64,000 nucleotides of DNA from Peptostreptococcaceae bacterium oral taxon 113 str. W5053 (GTDB lineage Bacteria > Bacillota > Clostridia > Tissierellales > Peptoniphilaceae). The DNA lies in contig KI259821.1 of NCBI GenBank assembly GCA_000467935.1, positions 1-64,000 on the forward strand. The letters are read 5' to 3'. Position numbers and translations under genes: made by a program. Position 1 is the first letter of the stretch; each line of letters opens with the position of its first letter. The notes under the pieces are model-generated. The model ran no database searches. It was not told the DNA's origin and was given only the letters and a program-made list of their open reading frames with translations. Positions 18,239-27,257 of the stretch are shown here, piece by piece.

Positions 18239-18291
18239 AAAAGGCTCTTCTTAAAAACATCATCTTTCATCTGTTTTAAGAAAAGCCTTCA
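18239..18291 (-). terminator. Terminator after upp
   Basis: Read on the minus strand, AAGGCTTTTCTTAAAA pairs with TTTTAAGAAGAGCCTT around a 17-base loop and is followed by T residues. It ends the long nifS-to-upp transcript before mutY. Confidence 0.8.
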
Positions 18292-18306
18292 TTATGAAAA
18301 CAGTAT

Positions 18307-18936
18307 TTATTTTGTTCCAAATAAGCGATCTCCTGCATCCCCTAAGCCCGGAGTAATATAAGCATGAGAATTTAATTTTTCATCAAGACTGGCCAAATAG
18401 ATATCTACATCCGGATGCTCCTTTTGAACAACTGCCACTCCCTCCGGAGCTCCAATCATACAAACCAAGCGAATACTGGTACAACCGTGTTGTTTTAAAA
18501 AATTGATTGCCGCAGAGGAGGAGCCTCCTGTAGCCAACATGGGATCCAAAACAAAAATATCCCTTTGTGCCACATCTTCCGGCAATTTGCAATAATATTC
18601 AACCGGTTTTAAAGTCTCAGGATCTCGATACAATCCGATATGACCTACCTTAGCAGCCGGTAGAATGCTGAGCATCCCGTCCACCATTCCTAAGCCCGCT
18701 CGTAAAATGGGAACCAATCCCAGTTTTTTTCCCGCAATACAGTAACCTTTTGTTTTCATTAATGGCGTTTCCACTTCGATTTCATCCACAGGTAAGTTTC
18801 TCGTCACTTCATAAGCCATCAACATTGCAATTTCACCGGTCAATTCTCTGAATTGCTTGGAGCCTGTGTTCTTGTCTCTTAAAATTGTGACCTTGTGTTT
18901 AATTAATGGGTGATCCATTACTATCACTTTTGACAT
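18307..18936 (-). CDS. upp: Uracil phosphoribosyltransferase
   Basis: Upp (209 aa from this start) salvages uracil with PRPP to UMP. The start MSKVIVMDHPLIKHK matches the family; the open frame extends 20 codons upstream, but those overlap rpiB and the ribosome site GGAGGA lies in the last rpiB codons. The PRPP loop reads DPMLATGGSSSAAI, and the uracil site YITPGLGDAGDRLFGTK closes the protein. One base separates the rpiB stop from this ATG. Confidence 0.96.
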   Translation of the reverse strand: MSKVIVMDHPLIKHKVTILRDKNTGSKQFRELTGEIAMLMAYEVTRNLPVDEIEVETPLMKTKGYCIAGKKLGLVPILRAGLGMVDGMLSILPAAKVGHIGLYRDPETLKPVEYYCKLPEDVAQRDIFVLDPMLATGGSSSAAINFLKQHGCTSIRLVCMIGAPEGVAVVQKEHPDVDIYLASLDEKLNSHAYITPGLGDAGDRLFGTK

Positions 18937-18937
18937 A

Positions 18938-19372
18938 CTATTCCTCCTCCATTTTACATATTTTATCCACTCTTTTTTGATGCCTTCCGCCTTCAAAATC
19001 CGTATTTAAAAACTCATCAATCATAGCTTTTGCGATTTCTATCCCTGTAGTTCTGCCGCCAATGCAAAGAATATTTGCATTATTGTGTTCTCTTGTTTTT
19101 CTCGCCATATATTCATTGAAACACAACGCGGCGCGAATCCCTTTGACTTTATTACAAGATATACTGATGCCTATTCCCGTTCCGCAAAAAGCAATCCCGA
19201 AATCCACTTCCTTTGAAATAACAGCCTCCGCCAATTTTTTTCCATAATCCGGATAATCAACGGATTCTGTAGAATAAGTCCCATAGTCTTCCACTTCATA
19301 ATCTTTTAAATAGCCTTTAATTTCCTCTTTCATTTCAAAACCGCCATGATCGGATGCCAATCCTATTTTCAC
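18938..19372 (-). CDS. rpiB: Ribose-5-phosphate isomerase B
   Basis: RpiB (144 aa) interconverts ribose-5-phosphate and ribulose-5-phosphate in the pentose phosphate pathway. Family motifs: IGLASDHGGFEMKEEIK with the substrate Asp/His, FGIAFCGTGIGISI with the active-site Cys, and ARKTREHNNANILCIGGRTTG. The ywlC-ywlE-rpiB-upp order is conserved in many Firmicutes. Confidence 0.95.
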   Translation of the reverse strand: MKIGLASDHGGFEMKEEIKGYLKDYEVEDYGTYSTESVDYPDYGKKLAEAVISKEVDFGIAFCGTGIGISISCNKVKGIRAALCFNEYMARKTREHNNANILCIGGRTTGIEIAKAMIDEFLNTDFEGGRHQKRVDKICKMEEE

Positions 19373-19381
19373 TTTTTCCTC

Positions 19382-19795
19382 CTATTTTACAATATGAATA
19401 ATCAATTCTTCCAATTCCTCAAAAACTTTTTCATAAATTTCCGCACTTTCTCCAAAAGGATCTATAATATCCTTTTGAATCCCTAAAGCATATTCATAGA
19501 GCGTGTAGACATTTGCTTTTGGAAAATAATTTAAAATCATGTTTTTATGTCCTGATGTCATGCATAAAATGATATCCGCCCACTCCACAATAGCTTTATC
19601 CGTACTTTGGGATAAATGATCGTTTAAATCCAAATCATGTTTTCGAGCGGTTTCTATGGCCAAATCGCTCGCCGGAAATCCGCTTAGAGAAAACCCGGAA
19701 GATCGAGCAAAAGACTTCCTGGCCCTTGCATTATAAATCACCTCCGCCATTGGACTCCTACAAGTATTTCCCGTACATACAAATAGAATATTCAC
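19382..19795 (-). CDS. Low molecular weight protein phosphatase (YwlE-like)
   Basis: A cytosolic phosphatase of 137 residues. The P-loop CTGNTCRS (CX5R, residues 7-14) begins the protein and the acid loop DPFG lies near residue 112. YwlE of Bacillus in the same gene position removes phosphate from arginine; whether this protein is an arginine or tyrosine phosphatase cannot be read with certainty. The Thr after Asn in GNTC is the residue that favours phospho-arginine in YwlE. No McsB kinase is in the window. Overlaps ywlC by four bases. Confidence 0.88.
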   Translation of the reverse strand: MNILFVCTGNTCRSPMAEVIYNARARKSFARSSGFSLSGFPASDLAIETARKHDLDLNDHLSQSTDKAIVEWADIILCMTSGHKNMILNYFPKANVYTLYEYALGIQKDIIDPFGESAEIYEKVFEELEELIIHIVK

Positions 19796-20817
19796 AACTT
19801 CACCTCAAAGATATTTCCTCCGGAAGCTTTGAGCAAGCGATTATAAAGCGCAATGCCAAAACCTTCTGTTTTTTCAAATTCTATTAAAATTAAATCCATT
19901 TTCTTCCGATCCATTTCTCGTAAATGACTAAACAGCACTTTTCCCATTTCCACCGGATTGTTTCTATCCCCTAATGAAAGCCTCTCCTCGTTGAACAAAG
20001 GCATGGAATCTTCAAAGAGTAACAATCCTGTTTTTTCATCGCTCTTTATTCTTTCATGTATCATTTGATGAATTTTATCTTTATTACCGAAATACACCTC
20101 CACCCGAGCCTTTGGAGCATAGTGTCTATATTTTTGGCCGGGAGATTTTGGTATTTCTCCCGGTTCTAATAACGCATTATCCATCTCAACATCCGGCAAA
20201 TACTCCTTTAAATCCTCTAAAGAATAATAACCCGGTCTAAGAATCTTAGGTCTATTTCCACTTAAATCCACCACTGTGGATTCCACGCCGATATTGCAAT
20301 CTCCCCCGTCAATCACCCCTGCAATAACTCCGTCCATATCTTCCAAAACATCTTTCCCGTTTGTAGGAGACGGTTTTCCGGAAATGTTTGCAGACGGAGC
20401 CGCCAAAGGAAATTTACATTGTTTTATAATTTCTCTCGCCACAGGATGAGAAGGCATCCGTATAGCTACCGTGTCTCCTCCGGCACAAACACAATTCGGA
20501 ATTCTATCACTCTTTTTGTAAATCAAAGTCAACGGACCGGGCCATAAATATTTTATCAGTTCAGAGCCTCTTCCGTTATCTTGAATCAAGTGCGTCAATT
20601 CTTCCAAATGGGAAATATGAAGAATCAAAGGATTATCCGCCGGCCTTCGCTTGGCGGTAAATATTTTTAAACAGGCACTTTCATCAAGTCCGTTAGCGGC
20701 TAAGCCGTATACCGTCTCCGTGGGAATGGCAACCACTTCGCCGAACTTCAATAACTCAACCGCTCTTTCAATTGCTCTCTCTTTATTATCTACTGCATTA
20801 TAATACTCCGTTTTCAT
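19792..20817 (-). CDS. L-threonylcarbamoyladenylate synthase (Sua5/YwlC)
   Basis: Makes threonylcarbamoyl-AMP from threonine, bicarbonate and ATP for the t6A37 modification of ANN-decoding tRNAs. At 341 residues it is the two-domain Sua5 type: an N-terminal YrdC domain with VAIPTETVYGLAANG, KRRPADNPL and APSANISGKPSPT motifs, then a C-terminal Sua5 domain linked through SPGQKYRHYAPKA. Overlaps the CDF transporter by 20 bases and ywlE by four. Confidence 0.94.
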   Translation of the reverse strand: MKTEYYNAVDNKERAIERAVELLKFGEVVAIPTETVYGLAANGLDESACLKIFTAKRRPADNPLILHISHLEELTHLIQDNGRGSELIKYLWPGPLTLIYKKSDRIPNCVCAGGDTVAIRMPSHPVAREIIKQCKFPLAAPSANISGKPSPTNGKDVLEDMDGVIAGVIDGGDCNIGVESTVVDLSGNRPKILRPGYYSLEDLKEYLPDVEMDNALLEPGEIPKSPGQKYRHYAPKARVEVYFGNKDKIHQMIHERIKSDEKTGLLLFEDSMPLFNEERLSLGDRNNPVEMGKVLFSHLREMDRKKMDLILIEFEKTEGFGIALYNRLLKASGGNIFEVKL

Positions 20818-21751
20818 TTTTCATATCCTCGATCAAATACGTGGGGTCCATATGAATGCTGATACAGACCGATGTTTTCTTCAGTATTTCCTGCTCGACC
20901 TCATCTATGCTTTCATGAATATTTTCCGCCATTATATTTTTTGGAATTTCTACATGAACAGATCCGATTATTTTACCTCTTCCATAATCATGAAGCTGTA
21001 AATCATGATATCCCCTGATATACTTTCCTTTCTTTATAATCTTATCTATTTGATTTAATAACTCCTGTGAGATTTGCTTTCCCAAAAGATAATCCACGGT
21101 ATCTTTCATCAACGAATACCCGTTATAGGCAATCAATACCGATAAAAAAAGAGAAAGATAACCGTCAACCGGAATTTTTAAAAATCTTTCAATCAATAAG
21201 CTGACGATAATCCCCGAAGTTATTAAAGCATCATTTACACTGTCTCTTGCAATTCCTCGTATCAATATGGAATCAATTTTCCGATCTATTTTATGATTAT
21301 AGCTATACATCCAAAACTTGACAACTACGGAAATAAACAACAATATAACCGCAAATCCGGAAATGACAATACTTTCCTTAGCAATAATTTTCCCTATTGC
21401 TTTTTTCCCAAGTTCCAAAGCGGCATAAAAAATAATAAAGGAAACAATCAAAGATGCGATATACTCATACCGTCCATGACCATAGGGATGTTCTTCATCC
21501 GCCGGCACGGAACTTAATTTAGAAGAAATCATAGCAATTCCTGAGGAAAGCATATCCGTCAAATTATTCACACCGTCTGAAATAATCGCCACGGAAGAAA
21601 TTGCCAACCCTGTTGTAATCTTTAAATTACACAAAAACAAATTACAGATAATCCCAAGTTTTCCGGATAAACCAATATACTTTCTCTGAACTTCCGCATT
21701 TTCCAAATCCTTATAATTTTTAATCGTTTTACGAGCGAGCCAATCAATCAT
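20798..21751 (-). CDS. Cation diffusion facilitator family transporter
   Basis: A metal/proton antiporter of 317 residues with about six membrane segments and a cytosolic C-terminal ferredoxin-like domain. The HPYGHGRYEY motif and the Asp-rich helix SDGVNNLTDMLSS (metal site in TM2) and DSVNDALITSG (TM5) are typical; it most resembles the FieF/MamM-like group exporting Fe2+, Mn2+ or Zn2+. The substrate cannot be told from sequence alone. Overlaps brnQ by four bases. Confidence 0.9.
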   Translation of the reverse strand: MIDWLARKTIKNYKDLENAEVQRKYIGLSGKLGIICNLFLCNLKITTGLAISSVAIISDGVNNLTDMLSSGIAMISSKLSSVPADEEHPYGHGRYEYIASLIVSFIIFYAALELGKKAIGKIIAKESIVISGFAVILLFISVVVKFWMYSYNHKIDRKIDSILIRGIARDSVNDALITSGIIVSLLIERFLKIPVDGYLSLFLSVLIAYNGYSLMKDTVDYLLGKQISQELLNQIDKIIKKGKYIRGYHDLQLHDYGRGKIIGSVHVEIPKNIMAENIHESIDEVEQEILKKTSVCISIHMDPTYLIEDMKNENGVL

Positions 21752-23076
21752 TTCAATTTCTCCCTCCTATACTCAAATCCGAAGAAGAACAATGCCGTCA
21801 CCAATGATGGTATAAGCCAAGAAAAACCGTGCCGATAAAAAGGTATATGCGAAATCAATTTTTCAATTTCTAAAAACGGAACCGTATCTTTTGAAACCTT
21901 AAAAGTAGAAGCTATTGTTTCCCGATAAGATAAAACTGTTACCAAAAGACTGGTTATCAACGCCCCGAACACAGCCCCTTTGTAAACTGATTTATATCTT
22001 ATATGGGAATCAAACAAACGCGTCATAACGACTATAATGATTATCGGATAAAGTATCGATAGAATAGGAACGGCGAAAATGATAATATTTTCAACACCTT
22101 TCACAGCGAAAAAACCGCTGAATACACATATTGCAATCACTGTTAAAACATAAGACAGTTTTCCTTTGGATATTCTGTGAAAAAAGTCTCCTGCAGTAGC
22201 CGCTAAACCGATGGAGGTGGTTAAACACGCAAAGGAAACCGCTATACTCAAAGCAAATTTTCCCGCAGTCCCCCAAATATCATTCACAATATGTATTAAT
22301 ATCTCCGTACGGGACCAATTTTGCGGATAAGAACCGCTGGCTAAACTGCCAAGATACCCTAATCCTCCGTATACGAAAACCAAACCCAATCCTGCAACCA
22401 AAGCTGAAAAAGAGATTAATTTTGTTTTTTCTTCAATGGAATGATATCCTTTTGCCTCTATTCCTTTTATGGCAATGGTAGCAAAAATTATGGACGCCAA
22501 TGCATCCATGGTTTGATATCCTTCCAAAGCTCCCGTCACAAAAAATCCGCTACCCGGAACTTTTTTTGCCGTAGAAAACGGAAAAAATATTCCCTTGAAA
22601 ATAATACATGCCAAAGTTAACAATAAAACAGGCGTTAACCATTTCCCGATATGATCGATAACTTTTGAAGGTCTAAGCACAAAAAATAATGTCATCAGAA
22701 AAAAAACGCCGGAACTTAAATATGGTGATGTTTTGGGAAAAATTGGAAGCACTCCCATTTCATGGGTCAAGGCAGCTACCCTGGGCATAGCCAATAAAGG
22801 TCCAATAGCAATTGTAATAAATATCCCTAAAATCATTGAAACCTTATTTCCGATATAACTGCCTAAAGTTTCTATTGTGCCTCCGGATTTGATGGTGACA
22901 ATAATTCCCAACAAAGGCAAGCCTATTCCCGTAAGCATAAAACCGATCAACGCTTTGTACCAAGCCGTTCCTGCGATAAAACCCAATTGTGACGGAAAAA
23001 TTAAATTTCCAGCACCGAAAAACATCGAAAACAGAGCAAAACCCACAACTATTGCATCTCTGTATATTTTTTTCAT
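21748..23076 (-). CDS. brnQ: Branched-chain amino acid:cation symporter BrnQ
   Basis: LIVCS-family secondary transporter (442 aa, about 12 membrane segments) that takes up Leu, Ile and Val, with Na+ in characterised Gram-positive members. The family start FALFSMFFGAGNLIFPSQLG is clear. It sits 50 bases after the zinc-ribbon gene in the long operon; a TAATAT-like -10 in that gap could give it an extra promoter. Would use a Na+ gradient such as HppA may build. Confidence 0.93.
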   Translation of the reverse strand: MKKIYRDAIVVGFALFSMFFGAGNLIFPSQLGFIAGTAWYKALIGFMLTGIGLPLLGIIVTIKSGGTIETLGSYIGNKVSMILGIFITIAIGPLLAMPRVAALTHEMGVLPIFPKTSPYLSSGVFFLMTLFFVLRPSKVIDHIGKWLTPVLLLTLACIIFKGIFFPFSTAKKVPGSGFFVTGALEGYQTMDALASIIFATIAIKGIEAKGYHSIEEKTKLISFSALVAGLGLVFVYGGLGYLGSLASGSYPQNWSRTEILIHIVNDIWGTAGKFALSIAVSFACLTTSIGLAATAGDFFHRISKGKLSYVLTVIAICVFSGFFAVKGVENIIIFAVPILSILYPIIIIVVMTRLFDSHIRYKSVYKGAVFGALITSLLVTVLSYRETIASTFKVSKDTVPFLEIEKLISHIPFYRHGFSWLIPSLVTALFFFGFEYRREKLK

Positions 23077-23126
23077 TAGAAAAACACCCCGTTTATATTA
23101 TGCAATATTACGACTATGATATATCT

Positions 23127-23531
23127 TTAAGACTTGCTCTCAAAAATTTCTTTACATTTCGGACAATGAATTCTGATTTTCCCTTTGCCTTTCGGTACAC
23201 GAATCTCCTGTTTGCATTTTGGACATTTTAAATAACGATATGTTCTACGGTTTTTTATTTTTTGAATCCATAGTGTATATTTTTGAATCACCGGTGAAAA
23301 CCATTGGTAAAATTGTTGATTTTCCTTTTGTCTTTTCCAAATATTTTTGGAAAACATTCTGAAAAAAACATAAATAAACAACAGCCAACTCAACACATAG
23401 AATACTCTGCTCTTATAAAAAATTTGAATAAGACTTAATAAAACTGAAAGTAATAAAATAAATCTTCCAAATCCGTCCGGACCGTTTCTCCCCTGAAATA
23501 TTTTTCTTAATCGTTCCTGAAATAAATTCAT
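23127..23531 (-). CDS. Membrane protein with C-terminal zinc ribbon, function unknown
   Basis: 134 residues. One or two membrane segments (about residues 21-57, rich in Leu/Phe/Tyr), a basic linker, then a zinc ribbon with two CPKC knuckles about 26 residues apart near the C-terminus, of the MJ0042/zinc-ribbon_2 kind. Similar tail-ribbon proteins sit next to LemA or rhomboid genes in clostridia, but no function is assigned. It follows the DUF1002 gene by 14 bases. Confidence 0.65.
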   Translation of the reverse strand: MNLFQERLRKIFQGRNGPDGFGRFILLLSVLLSLIQIFYKSRVFYVLSWLLFIYVFFRMFSKNIWKRQKENQQFYQWFSPVIQKYTLWIQKIKNRRTYRYLKCPKCKQEIRVPKGKGKIRIHCPKCKEIFESKS

Positions 23532-23545
23532 CTTTCATCCCTCGC

Positions 23546-24322
23546 TTATAAATTCTCAAAAAAATTCCATAGATTTTTTCCATAGGATTTTATAACATCC
23601 CAAATTTTTTTCAACTTATTCTTGTTAGAGTTTGTCTCTTTCTCATTCCCTCTATCTTTTTCTTGTATATCATTTTCCGATTCCATATCCCAGTCCGTAT
23701 CAATGCCTATCTTATTCAGGCTTTGTTCAATTTTTTCTTTCCACTCTTTTGAATTGTCATCTCCATTTACAACCTTATCCCATTCCTCCGATAAAGTTTC
23801 CAATAACGCATTAAATTTTTCTTTTCCATATCTTTCAATATTTTTCGGTTGAATAATCTCTTTTATATATGAAATCCTTTCCTCGCCTGACAACAACATA
23901 CTTAATAAGGCAATCCCTTTTTTGCCTAATCCGGTATCCTCTAAGGGATTTAAGGATGCAATGAAAATCGTTCCATTTTTAATTCCCATTTCATCCAAAG
24001 AATCTTTTATCTGCAAAATACTTTTATCGGAAATCGTATCCGGAGTAAAATTCCGAATTTCAATCCCTGAGCCTTTTGCATTCTCCTTGATAAACATCCC
24101 TATTTTAATCTTTTTGTCTTTCGTATTTAAATATTTTTGCAAATCAATGGGAATGGTTGTTTTTTCAACATCAGTAATTTCAAGAATCTCTTGAAGCGCT
24201 TTAATATCCTCTTTTTTCATATTTTCTTCATACAAAAAAATCGGCAGTGACGAAAGTTGTTCACTCGCCAACCCTTTTACCGGAAGTAAACATAATAATA
24301 TCAATACCGCTAACTTTTTCAT
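23546..24322 (-). CDS. Secreted DUF1002-like protein
   Basis: 258 residues with a clear signal peptide (basic start, hydrophobic core to about residue 17, LASE cleavage region). The middle part resembles DUF1002 (Bacillus YpuA): a predicted helix KKEDIKALQEILEI, a conserved KGSGIEIRNFTPDTIS stretch, then MGIKNGTIFIASLNPLEDTGLGK. The match is by eye and the C-terminal third (charged, Asp/Glu/Lys-rich, then an amphipathic end) is unlike the family. It overlaps the lemA-like gene by four bases, so both probably act at the cell surface. Confidence 0.6.
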   Translation of the reverse strand: MKKLAVLILLCLLPVKGLASEQLSSLPIFLYEENMKKEDIKALQEILEITDVEKTTIPIDLQKYLNTKDKKIKIGMFIKENAKGSGIEIRNFTPDTISDKSILQIKDSLDEMGIKNGTIFIASLNPLEDTGLGKKGIALLSMLLSGEERISYIKEIIQPKNIERYGKEKFNALLETLSEEWDKVVNGDDNSKEWKEKIEQSLNKIGIDTDWDMESENDIQEKDRGNEKETNSNKNKLKKIWDVIKSYGKNLWNFFENL

Positions 24323-24849
24323 AAAACCTCCTCATGATAAAAAAAGTAAGTATACGCTTTTATATTGTAATAGCGTGCTATCCATTTCCCCGGAATTTTA
24401 GCCGTTAATAAATTTAATTCATAAGCGATTGCATTATATTCTTTTCCCTTTTTATCAAGAAGCTCTCCGACTCTAAAAATAGTATGAAATTTTTCTTGGA
24501 TTCCCGCATTGTCTTTTAAAACTTCGTCCCGTTGAACTTCTTCTCTTAATTCCATTAAACCGATTTTCAAATTTTGGTTTGCTTCCTCGATAGTGCTCAA
24601 CGTTTTTGCTTTTGACATCGCTCTTAAAATTTCTACAAAATTTGAATTTTCATAAGTTTTCGCACTTTTTATCAAAGCATATAAATTTTCCGCTTCTATC
24701 AAACGATGATGATGAACTTCTGTAAGTTCAAGGAATGATTTTTGCTCTTGAACCGACAGATCTTTTAATTGAGCATATGTGGAATAAAAAGTATAACCGA
24801 TAAAAAACAAAACGCCTATGACAAGAAGAATAACCAGAAATTTTTTCAT
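24319..24849 (-). CDS. LemA family membrane protein
   Basis: 176 residues: an N-terminal membrane anchor (residues 3-24) and a helical extracytoplasmic domain. The LemA signature near the C-terminus, YNAIAYELNLLTAKIPGKWIAR, is recognisable, and the central helices match the family's three-helix layout. LemA proteins bind surface partners or are linked to envelope stress, but their exact role is open. Two bases separate it from thiI. Confidence 0.75.
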   Translation of the reverse strand: MKKFLVILLVIGVLFFIGYTFYSTYAQLKDLSVQEQKSFLELTEVHHHRLIEAENLYALIKSAKTYENSNFVEILRAMSKAKTLSTIEEANQNLKIGLMELREEVQRDEVLKDNAGIQEKFHTIFRVGELLDKKGKEYNAIAYELNLLTAKIPGKWIARYYNIKAYTYFFYHEEVL

Positions 24850-24851
24850 CG

Positions 24852-26018
24852 CTACTCCCTCACTTGAATTTTTGTGATTTCCATATTTTCAACAGCTTGT
24901 TCAACCAGCGTGTCAATATCCAATTTCCTTTCAGATTCCAAAATATCCTCTAAACGCGGTTTTGTTACGGGTCTGTCCGGTAAGAAAACCGTACAGCAGT
25001 CCTCATAAGGTAAAATCGAGACTTCGTAGCTTTCAATATCTTGAGATATTTCCGTAATTTGACGTTTATCCATTCCAATCAACGGCCTTAAAATCGGAAG
25101 ATTGACCGCATGATTGATAACCCCAATACTTTCTACGGTTTGGCTGGCTACCTGTCCTAAACTTTCTCCTGTAATCATGGCTTGATATGAATATTTTTTG
25201 CAAATCTCCTCTCCTATGCGCATCATAAATCTTCTGGAAAGAATCGTCATCTCTCTTTCTCTGCAATTTTGACGTATGGCCTTTTGAATCGGCAACAGAT
25301 TGATGCTGTAGAAGCTTAACGGACCGCAATAATCCGCTAAAATGCTTGCCAATTGCTTAGCCTTATCTTCCCCTCGAATCGGTGTAAAGGGATACGAATG
25401 AAAATGTAATGCACCCAGTTCCATCCCTCTGCCCGCCATAAGATAACCCGCTACAGGACTGTCAATGCCTCCGGAAAGCAACAATAAGCCCCTTCCGCCG
25501 CTTCCTACAGGCAAACCTCCAAATCCCTGAATTTTTTCAGCATAAATATAGATATATTTTTTCACTTCCACATATATGATCAAATCCGGATGATGAACAT
25601 CCACCTTTATATCGGGAAAATTCTTTAAAACAACTCCTCCCAAGTGACCGTTCATTTCCGGTGATTTCATAGGAAATGATTTATCCGTACGATGCGCCTG
25701 TACTTTAAAAGTTTTAGCTTCGGGATACTTTTTGACTAAAAGTTGAACCGCCTCATCCACATTTTCCAATGTTTTTTCAACCCGTAATGCAGGACTTATA
25801 CTGACAATGCCGAAAACTTTTTTCATTTTTTCAATCATTGCGGGAAAATTATCCGGATTGCCTTCAATATAAAACTTACCCTGCTCTTTATATATTTTTT
25901 CAATATCAAAATTTTTCAAACTTTTTCGAACCTTAAAAATGGCTCGATCCTCGAATCGAGATCGATTGGCTCCTTTTAAGGTCAACTCTCCATAACTTAC
26001 ACTTAAAACCCGCTTCAT
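24852..26018 (-). CDS. thiI: tRNA 4-thiouridine synthase ThiI
   Basis: ThiI (388 aa from this start) adenylates U8 of tRNA and inserts sulfur to give s4U; in many bacteria it also supplies sulfur for thiamine thiazole. Domains in order: ferredoxin-like/THUMP (to about residue 165) and a PP-loop domain with LSGGIDSPVAGY. No C-terminal rhodanese domain, as in Bacillus, so sulfur should come directly from the adjacent NifS-type desulfurase. The ATG overlaps the nifS stop (ATGA); the upstream 14 codons of the open frame are spurious. Confidence 0.95.
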   Translation of the reverse strand: MKRVLSVSYGELTLKGANRSRFEDRAIFKVRKSLKNFDIEKIYKEQGKFYIEGNPDNFPAMIEKMKKVFGIVSISPALRVEKTLENVDEAVQLLVKKYPEAKTFKVQAHRTDKSFPMKSPEMNGHLGGVVLKNFPDIKVDVHHPDLIIYVEVKKYIYIYAEKIQGFGGLPVGSGGRGLLLLSGGIDSPVAGYLMAGRGMELGALHFHSYPFTPIRGEDKAKQLASILADYCGPLSFYSINLLPIQKAIRQNCREREMTILSRRFMMRIGEEICKKYSYQAMITGESLGQVASQTVESIGVINHAVNLPILRPLIGMDKRQITEISQDIESYEVSILPYEDCCTVFLPDRPVTKPRLEDILESERKLDIDTLVEQAVENMEITKIQVRE

Positions 26019-27154
26019 ACTTTTCCCCCTATAATTTGTCGTATCTCTTGAACCGCACACTTGATTTTTTGACCGACAAAATCCATATCTTTTTCATCAT
26101 AATCCGGAGATAATGAAATCCTCAACATTCCGTCCATATAATCTTTCGGCAATTTCAAGGTTTGAATCACCGAACTTATTTTTCCCTTTGAACAGGCCGA
26201 ACCCGTCGATACAAAAATTCCTTCCCGCTCTAAATAATGCAACAGTATTTCCGATTTAATCCCTTGAAATGCAATACTTAAAATATATGGGCTAAAAAAC
26301 TCTTCGGAGCCTAAAAACTTAACACCTTCCAAATCGGACAGGCTGCCTTTTAATTGCTCTCTACAATGTAAAACTTTTTCAAAATCCCTTTTTCTTTCCC
26401 CGCGATTGACACGAACAGCTTCCGTAAATCCCGCTAAAGCATAGGAATTTTCAGTACCGGGACGGAATCCTTTTTCCTGTCCTCCGCCAAATAAAATCGG
26501 CTGTATTTTTACTCCCTCTTTAATATACAATGCGCCAATTCCTTTCGGCCCGTGAACTTTGTGTCCGCTTAAAGAATATAAATCAATCCCCTCTCGACTT
26601 AAATCCAAGTCAAATTTACCGTAAGCCTGAACTCCATCTACATGCAAAAGTGTTTTCGGAGAAATTTGTTTTAATCTGTCGGTAATTTTTTCAATATCAA
26701 GACAAGTCCCGATTTCATTGTTCACTTGCATCAAGGATACAAGATCCGGTTTAAGTTTTAATATATTTTCAAATTGATCCAAATGCGGATGCCCTGCTTC
26801 ATCGATATCCAAATAACAAACCTGAACCCCTTTGGACTCTAAATATTTTGCACATTCCGTTACCGATGCATGTTCCGCCTTATCCGTCACAAAAATCTGA
26901 TTTTTATGTCGTATAGAACCCAATATGGCAAGATTATTCGACTCTGTCCCTCCCGAAGTAAAAATGATTTCTTTCGGTTTTACATTCAAATCCTTTGCCA
27001 AACACTCTCTTGCCGCTTTTAAGATTTCTTCTGCGTCTCTTCCAAGCATATGCAAAGAAGATGGATTCCCAAAATGATTTTCCATGGCATTCACCATCGC
27101 CTTGATTACAGAAGGATAAGGTTTGGTTGTAGCCGTTCCGTCAAGATAAAACAT
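26015..27154 (-). CDS. Cysteine desulfurase, NifZ-type partner of ThiI
   Basis: PLP enzyme (379 aa) that takes sulfur from cysteine. The PLP lysine is in SLSGHKVHGPKG and the catalytic Cys in STGSACSKG. Pairing with thiI by a four-base overlap matches the Bacillus NifZ-ThiI arrangement, where the desulfurase serves tRNA thiolation only. I took ATG 27154 (MFYLDGTATT, the usual family start); the 56 extra upstream codons run through the promoter. First gene of the long operon ending at upp. Confidence 0.93.
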   Translation of the reverse strand: MFYLDGTATTKPYPSVIKAMVNAMENHFGNPSSLHMLGRDAEEILKAARECLAKDLNVKPKEIIFTSGGTESNNLAILGSIRHKNQIFVTDKAEHASVTECAKYLESKGVQVCYLDIDEAGHPHLDQFENILKLKPDLVSLMQVNNEIGTCLDIEKITDRLKQISPKTLLHVDGVQAYGKFDLDLSREGIDLYSLSGHKVHGPKGIGALYIKEGVKIQPILFGGGQEKGFRPGTENSYALAGFTEAVRVNRGERKRDFEKVLHCREQLKGSLSDLEGVKFLGSEEFFSPYILSIAFQGIKSEILLHYLEREGIFVSTGSACSKGKISSVIQTLKLPKDYMDGMLRISLSPDYDEKDMDFVGQKIKCAVQEIRQIIGGKV

Positions 27155-27187
27155 TTTTTCACCTGATTCCTGATGATTTCTGATTCC

Positions 27188-27237
27188 ATTATAACGTACT
27201 TTCCCCCTTGTGGAAAGTTTTCTAATTTTGGTAAAAT
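27188..27237. promoter_or_regulatory. Divergent promoters sharing a 21-base dyad
   Basis: Minus strand, toward nifS: TTTCCA (27211-27216), 17 bases, TATAAT (27188-27193). Plus strand, toward the YprB-like gene: TTGTGG (27208-27213), 18 bases, TAAAAT (27232-27237) with extended -10 TG. A perfect dyad ACTTTCC-N7-GGAAAGT (27198-27218) covers both -35 boxes, so one regulator could control both directions. Confidence 0.55.
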
Positions 27238-27257
27238 TAAAATAAGGAGGGATATCT

